Counted from the stretch's first letter, positions 1-11,443 are shown. The stretch is 64,000 nucleotides of DNA from Rhodovibrio salinarum DSM 9154 (GCF_000515255.1 NZ_KI911559.1:3456693-3520692), one strand, 5' to 3'. Translations and numbers: made by a program. Notes: a model not told the origin generated them from the letters alone.

Positions 1-321
1 CGGGACAAGCAATCTAACGACGCCGATCCGCCCTGACAACCCCCGATCTCGCTCGATCGATCGCTTGTCGTCAGCGCGGCCCATGTCGCCGCCGTCACCC
101 CCGAACGCCGCCGTGACCCCCTCGGGAGCACCGCGTCGCCGGTGAGCGCGGTGTATAGACCTCCCCATACCCTCATGACAAGACCCGATTTTGAAAGCTC
201 CTTTACCGCCCCCTTACACCCCCATGACAAAACACCAAAAATCCCAGTCTCCCGCACCGCTCAGGCCCATCGGCCAGCCTAAAACCACACCTCGAATCGA
301 TAACGAATCCGGGGGGGGGGC
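1..321. other. Intergenic / no gene recognised
   Basis: No convincing coding frame is seen. Short frames here lack a ribosome binding site and read as low-complexity Pro/Arg/Ser-rich peptides. A run of ten G (about 311-320) lies directly beyond the stop codon of the DUF1489 gene. The motif CATGACAA occurs twice (about 173 and 224). The stretch may carry the promoter or 3' end of a gene outside the window. Confidence 0.5.
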
Positions 322-762
322 CTACAGCACCCCCAGATCCTGCAGTTCGCGGACCATCCAATCGGGCATCTCGGCGGCCGGATCCGAGTCGGCGCGGCCG
401 ACATCTGCGGGCGCCTCCTCCGGCTGTAGGTAGCGCCAGCCCTGAAACGGGCGGTGCGGCGTCGCGCTGACGCGGATCAGTTCCGGGGCGAGTTCGATCA
501 CACAGGCCCGGCGCCCCTCCGAGTCGCGGATTTCGCGCAGATCGTGAATCGGCTGCCGGGCGCGCATGCGCCCATTCATGACCCAGTAGAGCGAGCCACC
601 TTCCAGAATTTCCGGGGCGCGCTTGGGCACCTGGCGGGTGACGTGCCAGAGCACGCGACGCCCCAACTCCCGCTCCGCCCGGTCGAGTCGCTGCGGCATC
701 CAGGCTTCCAGCTGCTCGGGCGTTTCCACACCGACGCAGAGCTTCTTCAGGTGCAACGTCAC
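322..762 (-). CDS. DUF1489 family protein
   Basis: A 146-aa protein that I recognise as DUF1489, a small alphaproteobacterial family of unknown function, from its opening (LHLKKLCVGV) and the central Trp/Tyr-containing RMRARQPI region. No signal peptide or membrane segment is seen. It starts with GTG overlapping the TGA of the HMG-CoA lyase gene (GTGA), so it is probably translated as the last gene of the leucine degradation operon. The context gives no proof that it works in that pathway. Family assignment is fairly sure; function is unknown. Confidence 0.8.
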   Translation of the reverse strand: MTLHLKKLCVGVETPEQLEAWMPQRLDRAERELGRRVLWHVTRQVPKRAPEILEGGSLYWVMNGRMRARQPIHDLREIRDSEGRRACVIELAPELIRVSATPHRPFQGWRYLQPEEAPADVGRADSDPAAEMPDWMVRELQDLGVL

Positions 763-1682
763 GACTCGCCCCCTGCCCGGCTGCCAGCGGCCAACGCGCG
801 GGCGACCTTGGAGGCCGGCGGTCGCCCCAGTTCATCCGAGATGACGCGCCCGGCGGCGGCCACAGCCGCCAGGTCCACACCGGTTTCGATGCCCAGGCCG
901 TGCAGCAGGTACAGCAGATCCTCGGTCGCCAGGTTGCCGCTTGCCCCCTGCGCGTAGGGGCAGCCGCCCAGGCCGGCAACGGCCGAATCGACGATGCCGA
1001 CCCCGCGCTCCAGACAGGCAAGGACGTTGGCGAGCGCCTGACCATAGGTGTCGTGGAAATGCACCGCCAACCGCTCCAGCGGCACGCGGGCGGCGACCGT
1101 GTCCAGCATCCGCACCGCCGCATCCGGCGTGCCGACACCGATGGTATCGCCCAGCGAGATTTCGTCGCAGCCGAGCGCGACCAGATCCTTGGCGATCTCG
1201 GCGACTCGATGCGGCGACACCGCCCCCTCGTACGGACAGCCGAGCACGCAGGAGACGTAACCGCGCACCCGCAGGCCGTCGCGCTTCGCCTGCGCGATCA
1301 CCGGCGCGAACCGTCCCAGGCTCTCCTGAATCGAGCAGTTGATGTTGCGCTGGCTGAAGGTCTCCGAGGCCGCGCCGAACACCGCGATCTCGCGCGCGCC
1401 CGCCGCCTTGGCCCGGTCGTAGCCTTTGTCGTTCGGCACCAACACGGGGAAGCGCGTCGGACCATCCAGGGGCAATTGCGCCAGCACATCCGCGCTGCCC
1501 GCCATCTGCGGCACCCATTTGGGCGAGACGAACGCGCCGGCCTCGACCACCGGCAGGCCGGCGTCGGCGAGCGCGGTAATCAGCCGCACCTTGGAGGCGA
1601 CCGGGATCTCATCCGATTCGTTCTGCAGACCGTCGCGCGGGCCGACCTCGACGACCGTGACCCTGGACGGGCGGCGGCTCAT
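759..1682 (-). CDS. mvaB: Hydroxymethylglutaryl-CoA lyase
   Basis: Cleaves 3-hydroxy-3-methylglutaryl-CoA into acetyl-CoA and acetoacetate, the last step of leucine degradation. The 307-aa protein is a TIM-barrel of the HMGL-like family: the N-terminal metal/substrate motif GPRDGLQNE lies near residues 14-22, the HxH metal pair (VHFHDTYG) follows at about 205, and the family signature GGCPYAQGASGN, which holds the catalytic Cys, is near 240. The ATG overlaps the upstream carboxylase stop (ATGA) and has a strong AAGGAGG site inside that gene's end, so the two genes are translationally coupled. In liu nomenclature this is liuE. Assignment is firm. Confidence 0.95.
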   Translation of the reverse strand: MSRRPSRVTVVEVGPRDGLQNESDEIPVASKVRLITALADAGLPVVEAGAFVSPKWVPQMAGSADVLAQLPLDGPTRFPVLVPNDKGYDRAKAAGAREIAVFGAASETFSQRNINCSIQESLGRFAPVIAQAKRDGLRVRGYVSCVLGCPYEGAVSPHRVAEIAKDLVALGCDEISLGDTIGVGTPDAAVRMLDTVAARVPLERLAVHFHDTYGQALANVLACLERGVGIVDSAVAGLGGCPYAQGASGNLATEDLLYLLHGLGIETGVDLAAVAAAGRVISDELGRPPASKVARALAAGSRAGGES

Positions 1683-3721
1683 GCTTCCTCCTTCTCCGTC
1701 TCGGCGGCCGGCTCGAACAGCAGCAGCTCGACCCCTTCGGACACCTGGTCGCCGGCGGCGAAATGCACCTGCGTGACCTGACCCGCCGCCGGCGCGCGAA
1801 TCGCGTGCTCCATCTTCATCGCCTCCAGCACCATCAGGGTCTGGCCGCGCGCCACCGCCTGCCCCGCCTCGACCGCGACCTGGCTGATCTTGCCCGGCAT
1901 CGGCGCGGTCAGGCTGCCGGTCGGGGCCTCGGCCTCGGCCGCCCCGGCGAGCCGGCCCCGGCGGGTCAGTTTCCAGGCCTGCGGGCCGAGCAACACGGTG
2001 CGCGACTCGCCCTCGCGTAGAACGCAGCCCGCGACCTTGCGGCCCCCGATCTCCGCCGTCAGATCAAGCGCCGACTCGCCGCATGCCTGCGACGACAGCA
2101 CGCGCGCCTCGACCGTGCCCGACGGCAGGGCCAGGCGGCATGCCTCGCGCGCGAAGGTCAGGCGTACGGCCTGCTCCGCCTCCCCATCCAGGAAGCTCAG
2201 GTCGAGATGGCGGTCATCGTTCAGGCGCCAGCCGTCGGCGGCGTGCCAGGGGGAATGCGGGTCGGGCGAAGCCGCGGCCTCGTGCCGAACCGCCCGGGCA
2301 CGGGTTTCGGATTCGGCCAGTGCCGCCAGGGCCAGCGCGTCGTCGGGCAACGGCGGGCGGGTCTGCAGCTTCCCCGATTCGCGCGCGATGAAGCCGGTGT
2401 CGACCGGGCCCGCGCGCATCTCCGGATGGTCGACCAGCCGGCACAGAAAGCCGAGGTTGGATACGCAGCCGCCGACCTGGGTCGCCTCCAGCCCGCGCCC
2501 CAGTCGGCGCAGCGCGGTGGCCCGGTCCGGGCCATGGGCGATCAGCTTGGCCAGCATCGGGTCGTAGTGGGGGGTGACCGTATCGCCCTCGCGCACCCCG
2601 GTGTCGACGCGCACGCCGGGCAGCCCGTCCGGCAGCTGCAGGCGGGTGAGCGGCCCGGTTGCCGGCAGGAAGTCGCGCGCCGGGTCCTCGGCGTAGAGGC
2701 GGACCTCGACCGCGTGGCCGTTGAGCGGGATCTCGCCCTGGGCTAGCGGCAGCGGTTCGCCCGAGGCCACGCGTAGTTGCCAGGCGACCAGATCCTGCCC
2801 CGTGATCGCCTCGGTCACCGGGTGCTCGACCTGCAGACGGGTGTTCATCTCCATGAAGTAGAAGGACTCGGCGCCGGGCGCGCCTTCGGCGATGAACTCC
2901 ACCGTACCGGCGCCGACGTAACCAATCGCCTGCGCGGCGGCGACGGCGGCCGCGCCCATTTCGGCGCGCTTTTCCGCCGTCATGCCCGGAGCCGGCGCCT
3001 CTTCCAGAACCTTCTGGTGGCGGCGCTGCGGCGAGCAGTCGCGCTCGAACAGATGCACGGCGTTCCCATGGCTGTCGGCGAACACCTGCACCTCGATGTG
3101 CCGGGGCTTCTGCAGGTAGCGCTCCAGCAGCACGCGGTCGTCGCCGAAACTGGCCTTGGACTCGCGCTTGGCCGCGTCGAGCTGGTCGGCGAACTGCTCG
3201 GCCCGCTCGACCACGCGCATGCCCTTGCCGCCGCCCCCGGCCGAGGCCTTGATCAGCAGCGGATAGCCAACCTGCTCCGCCTCGCGCGCCAGGGTCTCCG
3301 GGTCCTGGTCGTCGCCGTGGTAGCCCGGCACCAGCGGCACGCCGGCCTCGGCCATGCGCGCCTTGGCCGCGGCCTTGGAGCCCATCGCCCGGATCGCGGC
3401 CGGCGGCGGGCCAATCCAGGTCGCCCCGGCGGATTGAACCGCTTCGGCAAAGTCCGCGTTTTCCGCCAGGAAGCCGTAGCCCGGATGCACGCTCTCGGCC
3501 CCGGAAACGCGGATCGCGTGGGTGAGTGCATCGACGTTCAGGTAGCTCTCCGCCGCCGAAGCGGGTCCCAAGCGCACCGCGTCATCGGCCAGCGCGACGT
3601 GCAGCGCGTGGCGGTCGGCGTCGGAATAGACCGCGACCGTGCGCAGCCCCATCGTCCGCGCGGTGCGGATGATCCGGCAGGCGATCTCGCCGCGGTTGGC
3701 GATCAGGACGGAAGCGAGCAT
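1679..3721 (-). CDS. mccA: Methylcrotonyl-CoA carboxylase, biotin-carrying alpha subunit
   Basis: ATP-dependent biotin carboxylase subunit that, with the beta subunit, carboxylates 3-methylcrotonyl-CoA to 3-methylglutaconyl-CoA. The 680-aa chain has an N-terminal biotin carboxylase fold (ILIANRGEIACRI at the start, Gly-rich ATP-grasp loop SAGGGGKGM near 160-170, EMNTRLQVEHPVTE near 290), a linker/BT region, and a C-terminal biotinyl domain with EAMKMEH near residue 635, the Lys being the biotinylation site. The pathway role comes from context: it lies between the hydratase and HMG-CoA lyase genes and opposite a matching beta subunit. The alternative, a propionyl-CoA carboxylase subunit, is less likely because a separate pccAB pair lies downstream. 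Confidence 0.93.
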   Translation of the reverse strand: MLASVLIANRGEIACRIIRTARTMGLRTVAVYSDADRHALHVALADDAVRLGPASAAESYLNVDALTHAIRVSGAESVHPGYGFLAENADFAEAVQSAGATWIGPPPAAIRAMGSKAAAKARMAEAGVPLVPGYHGDDQDPETLAREAEQVGYPLLIKASAGGGGKGMRVVERAEQFADQLDAAKRESKASFGDDRVLLERYLQKPRHIEVQVFADSHGNAVHLFERDCSPQRRHQKVLEEAPAPGMTAEKRAEMGAAAVAAAQAIGYVGAGTVEFIAEGAPGAESFYFMEMNTRLQVEHPVTEAITGQDLVAWQLRVASGEPLPLAQGEIPLNGHAVEVRLYAEDPARDFLPATGPLTRLQLPDGLPGVRVDTGVREGDTVTPHYDPMLAKLIAHGPDRATALRRLGRGLEATQVGGCVSNLGFLCRLVDHPEMRAGPVDTGFIARESGKLQTRPPLPDDALALAALAESETRARAVRHEAAASPDPHSPWHAADGWRLNDDRHLDLSFLDGEAEQAVRLTFAREACRLALPSGTVEARVLSSQACGESALDLTAEIGGRKVAGCVLREGESRTVLLGPQAWKLTRRGRLAGAAEAEAPTGSLTAPMPGKISQVAVEAGQAVARGQTLMVLEAMKMEHAIRAPAAGQVTQVHFAAGDQVSEGVELLLFEPAAETEKEEA

Positions 3722-3726
3722 GGCCG

Positions 3727-4521
3727 CTAATCGTCCTGCCGCCAGCCGGCCTTGCGCTTGTCCAGGAAGGCGGCGATGCCCTCCTGCCCTTCCGGGCTGG
3801 CGCGCAGGCGGGCGATGCGCTGGGCAGCGTCCTCGTTCACGGCCCCGCCGGGGGCGGTCGCACGCAGGGCGCGCAGGTGCGCCTTCGCCTCAACCTGCGC
3901 CGTGGGGCCGCCCTTCAGCACTTCCTCGATCAGTTCCTCGCCGCGGGTGCGCAGGTCGTGCCAGGCGGTCAGCTCGTGCACCAGGCCCAGGCGATGCGCC
4001 TCCTGCGCCGAAAACCGCTCAGCGGTGAAGGTGTAGCGGCGCACCGCCCGCTCGCCGAGCGCCTGCAGGACGTAGGGCTGGATCACCGCCGGGATCAGGC
4101 CGAGGCGTACCTCCGACAGCGCGAACACGGCTGACTCACTCGCCACCACGATGTCGCAGCAGGCGACCAGGCCGAGCCCGCCGCCGATCGCCGGCCCCTG
4201 CACCAGCGCCATGGTCGGCTTGGAGAAGCTGTCCAACGCCTCCATCAGGCCGGCGAGCGCGCGGGCATCCTCCAGATTCTCGTCCTCGCTCTTGGCCGCC
4301 ATCGCCTGCATCCAATTGAGGTCGCCGCCGGCGGAGAAGGACTTGCCCTGAGCGGTCAGCAGCAGCAGGCGCACCCGATCGTCGTCGTCGTAGCCCCGCA
4401 GGCTGCTGGTCAGCTCACTGATCAGTTCGGCGTTGAAGGCGTTGTGCTTGTCCGGGCGCGTGAGGGCGATGTGGACGACGCCACGCTGGTCGATCTCCTC
4501 GAGGAAGAAGGGGCGTTCCAT
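3727..4521 (-). CDS. liuC: Methylglutaconyl-CoA hydratase (enoyl-CoA hydratase family)
   Basis: Crotonase-fold protein of 264 aa expected to hydrate 3-methylglutaconyl-CoA to HMG-CoA. The family features are visible: LTRPDKHNAFN near residue 15, the oxyanion-hole segment FSAGGDLNWM near 65, and GPAIGGGLGL near 110. The start at 4521 is preferred because AAAGGA sits 7 bases upstream; a longer frame reaches 4593 but would add an Arg-rich, non-conserved leader. It is 5 bases from the next gene, mccA. Substrate is inferred from position between the two carboxylase subunit genes. Confidence 0.9.
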   Translation of the reverse strand: MERPFFLEEIDQRGVVHIALTRPDKHNAFNAELISELTSSLRGYDDDDRVRLLLLTAQGKSFSAGGDLNWMQAMAAKSEDENLEDARALAGLMEALDSFSKPTMALVQGPAIGGGLGLVACCDIVVASESAVFALSEVRLGLIPAVIQPYVLQALGERAVRRYTFTAERFSAQEAHRLGLVHELTAWHDLRTRGEELIEEVLKGGPTAQVEAKAHLRALRATAPGGAVNEDAAQRIARLRASPEGQEGIAAFLDKRKAGWRQDD

Positions 4522-4707
4522 GCGGCGGTCCTTTCGTCGTTCTGTCTTTTGATCGGGCGGCAAACGTAGACGCGGGGCCCAGAGTCGGAACATGCCGGGC
4601 GCTTCCTCTGCACCCTAACGTTCTCCGCTAACCTGGAGGAGAGGCAAGCCACCGCTGCGGCCGTGACGACGGCGCGCCGGAGCAGCCCCAGCCCCAGATC
4701 CGGCGCC

Positions 4708-6315
<1,608 letters not shown>

Positions 6316-6422
6316 CGCCTCCCCTTCATGCTTTTGCCGGCCGGACCCAAGCGCCGGTTTCGTCATTGCCTGCGAGGATGCGCGGGCGATCCCAGGATGG
6401 GCAAGGCGAAAAGCCCCTGCGG

Positions 6423-7025
6423 CTACCAGCCGCCGGTCTTCGCCCAGGCCTCCGCGTCGCCCAGGCGGTCGTGGCCCCAGAAGGGCTCGCCATCGACGAG
6501 CAGGAAGGGAGAGCCGAACACGCCCTTGTCCTGCGCCGCCTGCACCTCGTCCTTCAGGCGTTGCTTCACCGCCGGATCGTCGTGCGCCGCGCGCACCGCA
6601 GCGGGATCGTGGCCGTGCATCGCGGCCGTCTTGGCGACCGCGTCAGGAGCGGAGATATCGTGGCCCTGGCCGAAGGCGGCGTGGAACAGCGCCATCGCCA
6701 GATCCTTGGCCGCCATCGTGTTCTGATCCGCCAGCCAATAGAAAGCGCGCGCCGGAGCGACGGCGGAAAAAGGAAACGGCGTGGGCAACTGGAAGGGAAC
6801 GCCGATCCGCCGGGCCGAACGGTCCATGTCGCGCTTGGCGTAGTCGCCCTTCATCGGGATGTCGAGCAGCGGCGCCGAGCCGGTGGTCTTGAACACCGCC
6901 CCCAACAGGAACGGCTTCCAGACGACCTCCCGCCCCTGCCGCCGGCCAACGCCCTCGACCTCCTGCGCGGCGAGGTAGCCGTAGGGGCTGGAGAAGTCGA
7001 AATAGAACTCGATCGGCGCCGGCAT
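6423..7025 (-). CDS. 2-hydroxychromene-2-carboxylate isomerase-like DsbA-family protein
   Basis: A 200-aa protein of the DsbA/glutathione-S-transferase-kappa thioredoxin-fold family. The N-terminal strand [17 protein letters not shown] carries Ser-Pro instead of a CxxC pair, as in HCCA isomerases and GST-kappa, and the C-terminal [21 protein letters not shown] is typical. In aromatic degradation such enzymes isomerise 2-hydroxychromene-2-carboxylate with glutathione, but here the gene sits inside a leucine-degradation cluster and the true substrate is unknown. The start at 7025 has GGGGAGAA 6 bases upstream. Fold is certain, function is not. Confidence 0.8.
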   Translation of the reverse strand: MPAPIEFYFDFSSPYGYLAAQEVEGVGRRQGREVVWKPFLLGAVFKTTGSAPLLDIPMKGDYAKRDMDRSARRIGVPFQLPTPFPFSAVAPARAFYWLADQNTMAAKDLAMALFHAAFGQGHDISAPDAVAKTAAMHGHDPAAVRAAHDDPAVKQRLKDEVQAAQDKGVFGSPFLLVDGEPFWGHDRLGDAEAWAKTGGW

Positions 7026-7141
7026 GCACGTTCTCCCCATCTTGTAGCTGACGGAATGCTGGCACGCGGGCGGAGATGGGGGAAGAGGCGGCACGTCAGG
7101 CCCGAAGCGGGCTCCAGAGTCTCATCAGAGGCGCACGCCTC

Positions 7142-7831
7142 TCACCAGGGCAGCGGCGTCCCGTCGTGAGCGAAGAAGCCGCCGTTGTCGTCCGGGCCCA
7201 GCCGGCCGGCCAAAGCGAGCAGACCGGCCACGCTGTCTTCCGGCGCGATCACGGCATCGCGCCCGCCCATGTCGGTCGCGACGTGGCCCGGATGGACGGC
7301 GGCGACGATCACACCGCGTTCCTGCAGGTCGATCGAGAGGCACTTGGTCACCATGTTGAGCGCCGCCTTGGACGAGCGGTAGAGGTGCGCGCCCGAGGTC
7401 TCGTTCGCCGCGATCGAGCCAAGCTTGGAGGAGACGTTGAGCAGGCGCGCCCGTTCCGCGCGCTCCAGGTGGCGGGCGAACGTCTCCGCCACGCGCATCG
7501 GCGCCAGCGTGTTGACGTTGAACACCTGCAGCCAGTCCTCGTAGGCGATCTTGCCGAAGCCGCCGCGCGGCCCGAAGATCCCGGCGTTATTGATCAGCAG
7601 GTCGAGCGGCTCGTCCGCCAGTTCGCGCCCCAGCCCGGCCAGCTGCAGCCCGTCGGTAACGTCCAGACGGTGGCGGACGAGCTCGCCGTCACCGGGATCG
7701 AGGCTCTTCAACTTGCGCGCCTTCTCCGGCTGCCGGCAGCAGGCATGCACCCGCCAGCCTTGCCCGGTCAGCTGGCGCGCGAACTCGTACCCCAGCCCTC
7801 TGTTGCAGCCCGTGATCAGCGCCGTCGGCAA
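7142..7831 (-). CDS. Short-chain dehydrogenase/reductase (SDR)
   Basis: A 229-aa SDR with an N-terminal dinucleotide-binding motif (TGCNRGLGYEFA, TGxxxGxG type, residues 7-18), NNAG near 87, a Ser in LLNVSSKLGS near 130 and the YRSSK catalytic Tyr-Lys pair near 152. It resembles the carbonyl-reductase/C-factor group of SDRs. The apparent start is TTG with AAGGGCG upstream. It lies between isovaleryl-CoA dehydrogenase and the isomerase-like gene on the same strand, so it is probably co-transcribed; its substrate cannot be read from the sequence. Confidence 0.85.
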   Translation of the reverse strand: MPTALITGCNRGLGYEFARQLTGQGWRVHACCRQPEKARKLKSLDPGDGELVRHRLDVTDGLQLAGLGRELADEPLDLLINNAGIFGPRGGFGKIAYEDWLQVFNVNTLAPMRVAETFARHLERAERARLLNVSSKLGSIAANETSGAHLYRSSKAALNMVTKCLSIDLQERGVIVAAVHPGHVATDMGGRDAVIAPEDSVAGLLALAGRLGPDDNGGFFAHDGTPLPW

Positions 7832-7930
7832 TGTCGCGCCCTTCTGGAACGGTGAATTGTGCGCTGCGACACTAGCGATGCGTCCCGGGTACGGCTAGGG
7901 GACGAATTAGGTGAGGCGCGGACGCTTTTT

Positions 7931-9103
7931 TCACCCCGTTTCCTCGAACAACTCGCGGCCGATCAGCCAGCGGCGGATCTCACTGGTGCCCGCGCCGATC
8001 TCGTAGAGCTTGGCGTCGCGCAGCAGCCGCCCGGTGGGGGTTTCGTTGATGTAGCCCATGCCGCCCAGGGTCTGGATCGCCTGATCGGCCATCCAGGTGG
8101 CGGTCTCGGCGGCCAGCAGAATGGCGCCGGCGGCGTCCTTGCGCACCGGCTTGCCGGCGTCGCAGGCGCGCGCGACGGCGTAGACGTAGGCGCGCGCGGC
8201 GTTCATCCGGGTGTACAGGTCGGCGAGTTTGCCCTGCATCAACTGGAACTCGCCGATCGCCTGGCCGAACTGCTTACGCTCGTGGACGTAGGGGATCACC
8301 GTGTCCATCGCCGCCTGCATGATCCCGAGCGGCCCGGCGGCGAGCACCGCGCGCTCGTAATCCAGGCCGCTCATCAAGACGCGCACGCCCTTGTTGAGCT
8401 CGCCCAGGACGTTCTCCGCCGGCACTTCGACGTCCTCGAACACCAGTTCGCAGGTGGGCGAGCCGCGCATGCCGAGCTTGTCCAGCTTCTGCGCGATGCG
8501 GAATCCGGGCATGTCGTGTTCAACGATGAAGGCGGTGATGCCCTTGGCGCCGGCATCGGGATCGGTCTTGGCGTAGACCACCAGCGTCTCCGCCTCGGAG
8601 GCGTTGGTGATCCACATCTTGGTGCCGTTCAGGACGTAGCGGTCGCCCCGCTTCTCCGCCTTGAGCCGCATCGACACGACGTCGGAGCCAGCCCCCGGTT
8701 CACTCATCGCCAGCGACCCGACGTGCTCGCCCGAGATCAGCTTGGGCAGGTAGCGCTGTTTCTGCGCATCGGTGCCGCAGCGGCGGATCTGGTTGATGCA
8801 GAGGTTGGAGTGCGCGCCGTAGCTGAGCCCGACGGAGGCGGAGGCACGGGAAATTTCCTCCACCGCGATCACATGCTCCAGGTAGCCCATGCCGGCGCCG
8901 CCCCAGTCTTCCTCGACCGTAATGCCGTGCAGGCCGAGTTCGCCCAGTTGCGGCCACAGCTCGCGCGGGAACCAGTCCTCCCGGTCGATTTTATCGGCGA
9001 GCGGCGCAATCCGATCGGCGGCGAAGGAAGCCACCGTGTCGCGCAGCATGTCGGCGGTGTCGCCAAGCTGGAAGTCGAGGTTCGGGCCCTGGTTGGCGGG
9101 CAT
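7931..9103 (-). CDS. ivd: Isovaleryl-CoA dehydrogenase
   Basis: FAD-dependent acyl-CoA dehydrogenase of 390 aa that oxidises isovaleryl-CoA to 3-methylcrotonyl-CoA, the entry step of this pathway. Visible features: [12 protein letters not shown] near 130, WITNAS near 165 (FAD/substrate loop), and [11 protein letters not shown] near 250 whose Glu matches the catalytic base position characteristic of isovaleryl-CoA dehydrogenases, plus QTLGGMGYI and [13 protein letters not shown] at the C-terminus. The ATG has GGAGGAG upstream. It is the first gene of the operon; the 321-base gap before it should hold the promoter. In liu nomenclature it is liuA. Confidence 0.95.
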   Translation of the reverse strand: MPANQGPNLDFQLGDTADMLRDTVASFAADRIAPLADKIDREDWFPRELWPQLGELGLHGITVEEDWGGAGMGYLEHVIAVEEISRASASVGLSYGAHSNLCINQIRRCGTDAQKQRYLPKLISGEHVGSLAMSEPGAGSDVVSMRLKAEKRGDRYVLNGTKMWITNASEAETLVVYAKTDPDAGAKGITAFIVEHDMPGFRIAQKLDKLGMRGSPTCELVFEDVEVPAENVLGELNKGVRVLMSGLDYERAVLAAGPLGIMQAAMDTVIPYVHERKQFGQAIGEFQLMQGKLADLYTRMNAARAYVYAVARACDAGKPVRKDAAGAILLAAETATWMADQAIQTLGGMGYINETPTGRLLRDAKLYEIGAGTSEIRRWLIGRELFEETG

Positions 9104-9424
9104 GGCGGCTCCTCCCCGTACGGATCGCGTTCTGGCGCCGGCGTGTTGTCTTTTTGATCGCCGAGCGCACCGACGGTCAGTGTTACGCCGTTAAGCCCAG
9201 GCTGTCAGCCATCACGGGCGACTGCCACCCGCCAGGGCGCGGCCGGGACCGGACACCTGCGCGGATCAACACGCGGCAACTACCGCATATCCATACGGTT
9301 TCGTCCCCAGACCCAGATCACCGAAAAGCCGCGAAGGCATCCAGCCGCCTGCCGAAGCTCCAATGATCGGAGCGGCCAAATCCCGTCCTCAGCGACCCGG
9401 TGCCTGGTTAAGGAGAAAACAGAC
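9104..9424. other. Intergenic region between ivd and pccA
   Basis: About 320 bases with no recognised gene. It must contain the 3' end of the pcc transcript and the promoter of the leucine operon (both units run on the minus strand). I see no clear terminator hairpin or operator palindrome. Confidence 0.5.
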
Positions 9425-11443
9425 CTAGTCGAACTCCAGGATCGCCTGGTCGACCGCCAAGTTGGCGCCGGTCTGGGCGTGCACCTTGGAGACGGTGCCG
9501 TCGCGTTCGGCGCGCAGGACGTTTTCCATCTTCATCGCCTCGACGACGGCGAGTTCCTCGCCCGCCTTCACCGGGGTGCCCTCCTCGACCAGCAGCTTGA
9601 CCAGCAGGCCCGGCATCGGGGAGAGCAGGAACTTGGAATAGTCCGGTGGCTCCTTCTTCGGCATCAGCGCGGCGAGCTTGGCTGCGTGCGGGCGCAGCAC
9701 GCGGGCTTCCATGCTGGCCCCGCCGTGGGTCAGGCGCCAGCGCGCGCCGACCCGGTCGACCTGCACGGTGACCGGCCGACCGGAGATGCTGGCATGGAAC
9801 AGCGGCGCGCCATGGGTCCACTCGGTGTGCACCTCGACCTCGCCTTCCGGCGTAACCACGCGCCAGCGGCCGTCGCCGCCGTGGCTGACGGTGACCGGCA
9901 CACGGTGGTCCTCCAGAAAAACCTCCCAGTCGTCGCCGACGTGGGCGCCGTGGCCGCTGATCTGGCCGCCGATCTGGGCCTCCCGGCCGGCGGCGGCGCG
10001 CTGCAGGATCGCGGCGACGATCACCACGCGCTGCTTGACCGTGTCGGTCGGCTGGGTGCCGTGGAAACCGTCGGGGTATTCCTCGTCGATGAAGTTCGTC
10101 GACAGCTCGCCCGACTGGAAGCGCGCCTTGGCCATGACGTCGGCCAGGAAGGCCATGTTGTGGTTGATACCGCGGATGTAATAGGCGTCGAGCGCGTGCT
10201 GCATCCGCTCGATCGCCTGGTCGCGCGTACTGCCATAGGTGCACAGCTTGGCGATCATCGGGTCGTAGTACATCGAGATCTCGGACCCCTCGACCACGCC
10301 CGTGTCGATGCGCACGCCCTCGGCCTCGGCGGGCTCGTCGTAGTACTGCAGCCGCCCGATTGACGGCAGGAAGCCTCTGAGCGGGTCTTCGGCGTAGACG
10401 CGGGTTTCGATCGCCCAGCCGTCGAGGCGCAACTCCTCCTGGGTGATCGGCAGCTTCTCCCCGGCGGTGACCCGGATCATCTGCTCGACCAGATCCAGGC
10501 CGGTGACCAGTTCGGTCACCGGGTGCTCGACCTGCAGGCGGGTGTTCATCTCCAGGAAGTAGAAGGACTTGTCCCGGTCCATGATGAACTCGACCGTGCC
10601 CGCGGTGACGTAGCCGACCGCGCGCGCCAGCGCCTTGGCCTGTTCGCCCATCTTCTCCCGGGTTTCCGGGTCCATGAACGGCGACGGCGCCTCCTCGATC
10701 ACCTTCTGATGGCGGCGCTGGATCGAACATTCGCGCTCGCCCAGGTGGATGACGTTGCCGTGGCTGTCGGCCAGCACCTGGATCTCGATGTGGCGCGGCT
10801 CGTCGATGAACTTCTCGATGAACACGCGGTCGTCGCCGAAGCTGCCCTTGGCCTCCGAGCGGGCGGCGCGGAAGCCGTCGCGCATCTGCTGCGCGTCGCG
10901 GGCGATCCGCATGCCCTTACCGCCGCCGCCGGCGGTGGCCTTGATCATCACCGGATAGCCGATCTCCTCGGCGATTCGCACCGCCTCCTCCGGGTCCTCG
11001 ATCAGGCCCATGTGGCCGGGTACGGTGCTGACCCCGGCCTCGTTCGCCAGACCCTTGGAGGTGATCTTGTCGCCCATCTTGGCGATCGCCCCGGCCGGCG
11101 GGCCGATGAAGGCGATCCCGGCGTCCGCCAGCGCCTGGGCGAAGTCGGTGTTCTCCGACAGGAAGCCGTAGCCCGGGTGCACGGCCTGCGCGCCCGTATC
11201 CTTGCAGGCCTGCACGATGCGTTCGATCCGCAGATAACTCTCGGCCGACTGCGGCGGACCGACATGCACGGCTTCGTCCGCCATCTCGACGTGCAAGGCG
11301 GCCGTGTCAGCGTCGGAGTAGACCGCCACCGTCGCAATGCCGAGGCGCCGGCAGGTGCGGATGACACGGCAGGCAATCTCGCCACGGTTGGCGATCAGGA
11401 TCTTATCGAACACAGGGTACCGTCCGTCGTCTGTCGGTTGCAC
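9425..11443 (-). CDS. pccA: Propionyl-CoA carboxylase, biotin-carrying alpha subunit
   Basis: ATP-dependent biotin carboxylase/carrier subunit that, with PccB, converts propionyl-CoA to (S)-methylmalonyl-CoA. About 672 aa: biotin carboxylase domain (ILIANRGEIACRVIR at the start, ATAGGGGKGMRI near 165, EMNTRLQVEHPVTE near 290), the PCC-type BT domain at about 500-600, and a C-terminal biotinyl domain with VVEAMKMENVL near 636. Start choice is uncertain: GTG at 11443 leaves 21 bases after pccB, while an internal GTG at 11413 begins directly at the conserved FDKILIANRG. The pair pccB-pccA is clearly one unit. Confidence 0.93.
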   Translation of the reverse strand: MQPTDDGRYPVFDKILIANRGEIACRVIRTCRRLGIATVAVYSDADTAALHVEMADEAVHVGPPQSAESYLRIERIVQACKDTGAQAVHPGYGFLSENTDFAQALADAGIAFIGPPAGAIAKMGDKITSKGLANEAGVSTVPGHMGLIEDPEEAVRIAEEIGYPVMIKATAGGGGKGMRIARDAQQMRDGFRAARSEAKGSFGDDRVFIEKFIDEPRHIEIQVLADSHGNVIHLGERECSIQRRHQKVIEEAPSPFMDPETREKMGEQAKALARAVGYVTAGTVEFIMDRDKSFYFLEMNTRLQVEHPVTELVTGLDLVEQMIRVTAGEKLPITQEELRLDGWAIETRVYAEDPLRGFLPSIGRLQYYDEPAEAEGVRIDTGVVEGSEISMYYDPMIAKLCTYGSTRDQAIERMQHALDAYYIRGINHNMAFLADVMAKARFQSGELSTNFIDEEYPDGFHGTQPTDTVKQRVVIVAAILQRAAAGREAQIGGQISGHGAHVGDDWEVFLEDHRVPVTVSHGGDGRWRVVTPEGEVEVHTEWTHGAPLFHASISGRPVTVQVDRVGARWRLTHGGASMEARVLRPHAAKLAALMPKKEPPDYSKFLLSPMPGLLVKLLVEEGTPVKAGEELAVVEAMKMENVLRAERDGTVSKVHAQTGANLAVDQAILEFD

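Noticed and set aside
9408-10730. Second minus-strand frame inside pccA
   Set aside because: Arg/Gly/Pro-rich shadow of pccA in another phase.
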